In this document: positions 61,806-64,000 of the stretch, one piece after another
How the letters are laid out: each line of letters begins with the position of its first letter
Position numbering within the stretch: position 1 is the first letter of the stretch
NCBI RefSeq assembly: GCF_014648995.1
Contig: NZ_BMSE01000004.1
Coordinates: 186,001-250,000, forward strand
Origin: Streptomyces massasporeus
GTDB lineage: Bacteria; Actinomycetota; Actinomycetes; Streptomycetales; Streptomycetaceae
DNA length: 64,000 nucleotides
Reading direction: 5' to 3'
Made by a program: the position numbers and the translations under genes
Notes under the pieces: generated by a model
Told to the model about the DNA's origin: nothing
Seen by the model: the letters and a program-made list of their open reading frames with translations, nothing else
The model's database searches: none

Positions 61806-63821
61806 ATGACGGCCGAGCTGGTGCGGGGGCAGAACCACCCGCTCTCCCAGGCCCGTCTCGAGATCCGGATCTCGGCCGGCACGCCGATCGTGGCCGTGGC
61901 CGCGCTCGGCGACGAGAACGGCCGGATCCACGGCGTGGAGTGGGTGGCCCACCCGGGCGCACCCACCCAGCCGGGTCTCGAGGTCTCCCGGCAGGCCGCC
62001 GCCGACCACCGCCTCGCGGTGGACCTGGACGCCGTGCCGGAGGCCGTCCACCGTGTCAGCGTGCTGCTCGCCCTGCCCGTCGGCGGGACAGGCCCGGTCC
62101 GTTTCGGTGCCGTGGCGGCCCCGTTCGTCGCCGTCACCGGCCTCGGCGGCGACGAGGTCGCCAGCTACACCATCACCGGCCTGGAGGCCGAGTCGGCCGT
62201 CGTCGCCCTGGAGCTCTACCGACGCCAGGACGCCTGGAAGGTGCGCGCCGTCGGTCAGGGCTACGCGGGCGGCCTCGCCGAACTCCTCACCGACCAGGGC
62301 CTGCCGCAGGCCCACCAGCTCGCCGGCACCGTCAGCGAGGCGGTGGCCCAGGGACTCGCCCGCTCGGTGCAGGCGCCCCCGCCGCGCACGGCGGACGGCG
62401 ACCGTTCCCGGCAGACAGCGGCTCCCGCCCTCGGCCCGGACCAGGGCGGCACCGCGCCCCAGCCCGGTCCCGTGCCACCGGTGTCCCCGTACGGCGGCCA
62501 GACGCCCGGCGGCCCCGGACAGCCCGCCCCGCAGCAGCCGTATCCCGGCACCGCGCCGGACCCGAGCGCCGTCACCCAGCCGTCCGCGCCCACGGCGGGC
62601 GGCCCGATCGACTACAGCCACCCGCGCCGTCAGAACGCCGCCCCGCCCCCGCCTCCGCCCACCGCGCCCCCGGCCGCACCCGGGCAGCCCGCCCAGCCCG
62701 TCGCGGGCGACGCGACCGGCTGGTCCATGGAGGAGCGGCTCTACAACCAGGTGTGGGGCATGTTCGAGGACCTGGCCCGCACCACCGCCGCCTATCGCAG
62801 CGCCGTCGACTTCGCCGAGTCGCGCATGGACAAGGAGCTGGAGCAGGTCCTCTCCGACCCGCGCAGCCGGATAGGCGGACAGGGCGACGCGGCCCGCGAG
62901 GCGGCCCGGGCCCGGCACACCCAGCTCGTCACCCAGGCCCGCGAGGCACTCGACCGGGACCTCACCCAGCTCGCGGCCGAGGCCGACGTCGTCGAACCGG
63001 CCCTGCCACCGGCGTACGCCCGCTGGGACAATCCGGCGTGGCACGCCTACCGGGTGCCGATGGAGATCCCCATGGCCCTGCGGCTGGGTGACCTCCACCT
63101 CCCCGAGGCCGACCGGATCCGCATCCCGATGCTGGTCCGGCTGCCGCTGGAGCGGGGCCTGTGGATCGACAGCGGAGCGGCCGGGGCGTCCGACGGTTCG
63201 TTCACCGATTCGCACACCATGAGTCGTCTCGCCATGGAGACGGCGGTCGCGCACGCGGCCCGGCTGCTGGCCGTCTACCCGGCGGGCGAGTTCACCGTCC
63301 ATGTCATCGACCCGGCCGGCTCCGGGGCGCAGCCGTTGGCGCCCCTGGTGCAGACCGGGGTGCTCGCGGCCCCGCCCGCGCTCGGCGCCGCCGGGGTGGC
63401 GGACGTGCTGGGCCGGCTCACCCAGCGGGTCGACCTGGTGCAGATGGCGATCCGGGGCGGCGCCGCCGACTCCCTCCCGCCCGGGTTCGACACCTCGCAG
63501 CAGCTCCTGATCGTCAACGACTTCCCGCACGGTTTCGACGACCGGGCCGTGAACCAGCTGCGCTACCTGGCCGACGAGGGGCCGGCCTTCGGCGTCCACC
63601 TGATGATGGTGGCCGACCGGGAGGAGTCCTCCGGCTACGGGCCCCTGCTCGACCCGCTGTGGCGTTCGCTGCTGCGACTGACGCCGGTGGCCGACGATCA
63701 CCTCGCCGACCCGTGGGTCGGTCATGCCTGGACGTACGAGCCGTCGCTCGTGCCGCCCGGAAGTCAGGTCCTCCAGCAGGTGCTCGCCCAGGTCGCGGCA
63801 GCTCGCACCAAGTTCACGTAA
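61806..63821 (+). CDS. TerD-like domain fused to a degenerate FtsK/SpoIIIE-like domain
   Basis: A 671-residue protein. Residues 1-165 form a TerD-like domain: LVRGQNHPLSQARLEIRIS, DAVPEAVHRVSVLLALP and ALELYRRQDAWKVRAVGQGYAGGLAELL. A Pro-rich linker (about 190-315) and a helical part (320-400) follow. Residues 400-671 resemble the FtsK/SpoIIIE ATPase fold: MALRLGDLHLPEADRIRIPMLVRLPLERGLWI, then Walker-B-like QQLLIVNDFPHGFDD and FGVHLMMVADR. The P-loop is missing (IDSGAAGASDG). ATG 61806 has GGGGGA 9 bases upstream. Similar proteins are named export-associated in Streptomyces. It may act with TerD in an envelope or stress complex. Confidence 0.86.
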   Translation: MTAELVRGQNHPLSQARLEIRISAGTPIVAVAALGDENGRIHGVEWVAHPGAPTQPGLEVSRQAAADHRLAVDLDAVPEAVHRVSVLLALPVGGTGPVRFGAVAAPFVAVTGLGGDEVASYTITGLEAESAVVALELYRRQDAWKVRAVGQGYAGGLAELLTDQGLPQAHQLAGTVSEAVAQGLARSVQAPPPRTADGDRSRQTAAPALGPDQGGTAPQPGPVPPVSPYGGQTPGGPGQPAPQQPYPGTAPDPSAVTQPSAPTAGGPIDYSHPRRQNAAPPPPPPTAPPAAPGQPAQPVAGDATGWSMEERLYNQVWGMFEDLARTTAAYRSAVDFAESRMDKELEQVLSDPRSRIGGQGDAAREAARARHTQLVTQAREALDRDLTQLAAEADVVEPALPPAYARWDNPAWHAYRVPMEIPMALRLGDLHLPEADRIRIPMLVRLPLERGLWIDSGAAGASDGSFTDSHTMSRLAMETAVAHAARLLAVYPAGEFTVHVIDPAGSGAQPLAPLVQTGVLAAPPALGAAGVADVLGRLTQRVDLVQMAIRGGAADSLPPGFDTSQQLLIVNDFPHGFDDRAVNQLRYLADEGPAFGVHLMMVADREESSGYGPLLDPLWRSLLRLTPVADDHLADPWVGHAWTYEPSLVPPGSQVLQQVLAQVAAARTKFT

Positions 63822-63828
63822 AGCCCTC

Positions 63829-63856
63829 TGATCAGGGATTTTGGCCTTTCTTTTGC
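63829..63856 (+). terminator. Probable terminator after the TerD/FtsK-like gene
   Basis: AAAG-CCCT-CTGATC-AGGG-A-TTTT forms a short hairpin (4 bp plus outer A-T pairs past a mismatch), then TTGGCCTTTCTTTT. It begins eight bases after the stop codon. Confidence 0.6.
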
Positions 63857-63863
63857 CAAGCGC

Positions 63864-63892
63864 TTTACCTGTTCTTGGTGATTGGGTACTGT
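63864..63892 (+). promoter_or_regulatory. Promoter driving the riboswitch transcript
   Basis: TTTACC (63864-63869), a 17-base spacer, TACTGT (63887-63892). The expected start is near 63899, exactly where the conserved RNA begins. Confidence 0.65.
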
Positions 63893-63900
63893 TGACGGCA

Positions 63901-63999
63901 CGGAGGGGAGTACTCCCTGTCTGCTGCGGCGTACCCGTCAATACGGATCAGGCCAGATCCCGGGGCGTCGGCCCATCTTTGGGTGGAAGAGACCTCCGG
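63901..63999 (+). ncRNA. Probable yybP-ykoY manganese riboswitch (5' part of a downstream gene's leader)
   Basis: CGGAGG (63901-63906) pairs with CCTCCG (63993-63998) as the closing P1 stem. The conserved loop GGGGAGTA is at 63905-63912 and the conserved GAGACC at 63989-63994 stands opposite; between them are internal stems with GTACCCGTCAATACGG and GGCGTCGGCCCATC...GGGTGGAAG. These are the hallmarks of the yybP-ykoY (Mn2+-sensing) class. The controlled gene lies past the window; from family knowledge TerC-type manganese exporters are the usual targets. Assignment is by motif recognition only. Confidence 0.75.
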
Positions 64000-64000
64000 C

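Noticed and set aside
61617..63941. A 774-codon leftward open frame opposite terD and the fusion gene
   Set aside because: Shadow; it would also run through the riboswitch promoter and has no domain.

Overview
The window is a GC-rich piece of an actinobacterial chromosome, almost certainly Streptomyces. The evidence is very high G+C at third codon positions, frequent GTG/TTG starts behind GGAGG-type ribosome sites, several leaderless genes, and Streptomyces-typical families (SPW_0924, DUF397 with an XRE regulator, DUF574 methyltransferase, PAC2, MHYT, TerD). From memory, the order polA - rpsA - coaE - uvrB - terD matches the conserved core of Streptomyces chromosomes. I see no phage, no intact insertion sequence, no tRNA or rRNA and no secondary-metabolite cluster. 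Roughly 55 genes are supported.

Layout. 1-4,300 (leftward): a GC-rich repeat tract, a secreted trypsin-like protease, a hotdog thioesterase and an FdhF/YdeP-type molybdopterin oxidoreductase. 4,300-16,000: polA, a repeat-containing hypothetical ORF, a DUF4184 membrane protein, a secreted lytic transglycosylase, SPW_0924, a DUF3068 membrane protein, helicase hrpB and a methyltransferase. 16,000-20,100: rpsA, a PAC2 protein, coaE and a TPR protein. 20,100-27,250: small membrane proteins, an acyltransferase-like protein, a methyltransferase, a decayed kinase gene, DoxX, an S4 RNA-binding protein, an ArsR-type regulator overlapping an MFS exporter, and a type-5 uracil-DNA glycosylase. 27,250-31,350: a GntR/FadR regulator divergent from an NCS1 permease and a hydantoin-racemase-like gene, facing a RidA-like / gamma-carbonic-anhydrase-like pair. 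31,350-41,100: nucleotidyltransferase, expansin-like protein, FUSC membrane protein, nuclease/phosphatase-fold protein, amidohydrolase, DUF899, a small conserved protein and an ABC exporter. 41,350-44,970: a Streptomyces-specific WhiJ-like regulatory set (ATP-binding protein, XRE regulator, DUF397, DUF574 methyltransferase) ended by a MITE-like element. 45,000-58,820: MocR regulator/AhpD pair, orphan gltD, DUF1772, DUF2293, uridine-kinase-like protein, CBS protein, CorA, methyltransferase, pseudouridine salvage pair psuG/pfkB, VOC protein, ogt, glycerophosphodiesterase and MHYT protein. 58,820-64,000: uvrB, terD, a TerD/FtsK-like fusion, then a promoter and a probable manganese (yybP-ykoY) riboswitch whose gene lies beyond the window.

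Main observations. Five genes (polA, coaE, ogt, uvrB, terD) carry upstream copies of the RecA-independent DNA-damage promoter motif (TTGTCAGTGGC-N6-TAGGGT type). In four of them the -10 box is 6-7 bases from the start codon, which predicts leaderless transcripts. This links repair genes with CoA synthesis and with a TerD operon that includes a TerD protein fused to an FtsK-like domain lacking a P-loop. Other notable items are two genes whose 3' ends are repeated in tandem, a 253-bp inverted-repeat element, a decayed kinase gene, a perfect 16-bp GntR operator, and the riboswitch at the right edge.
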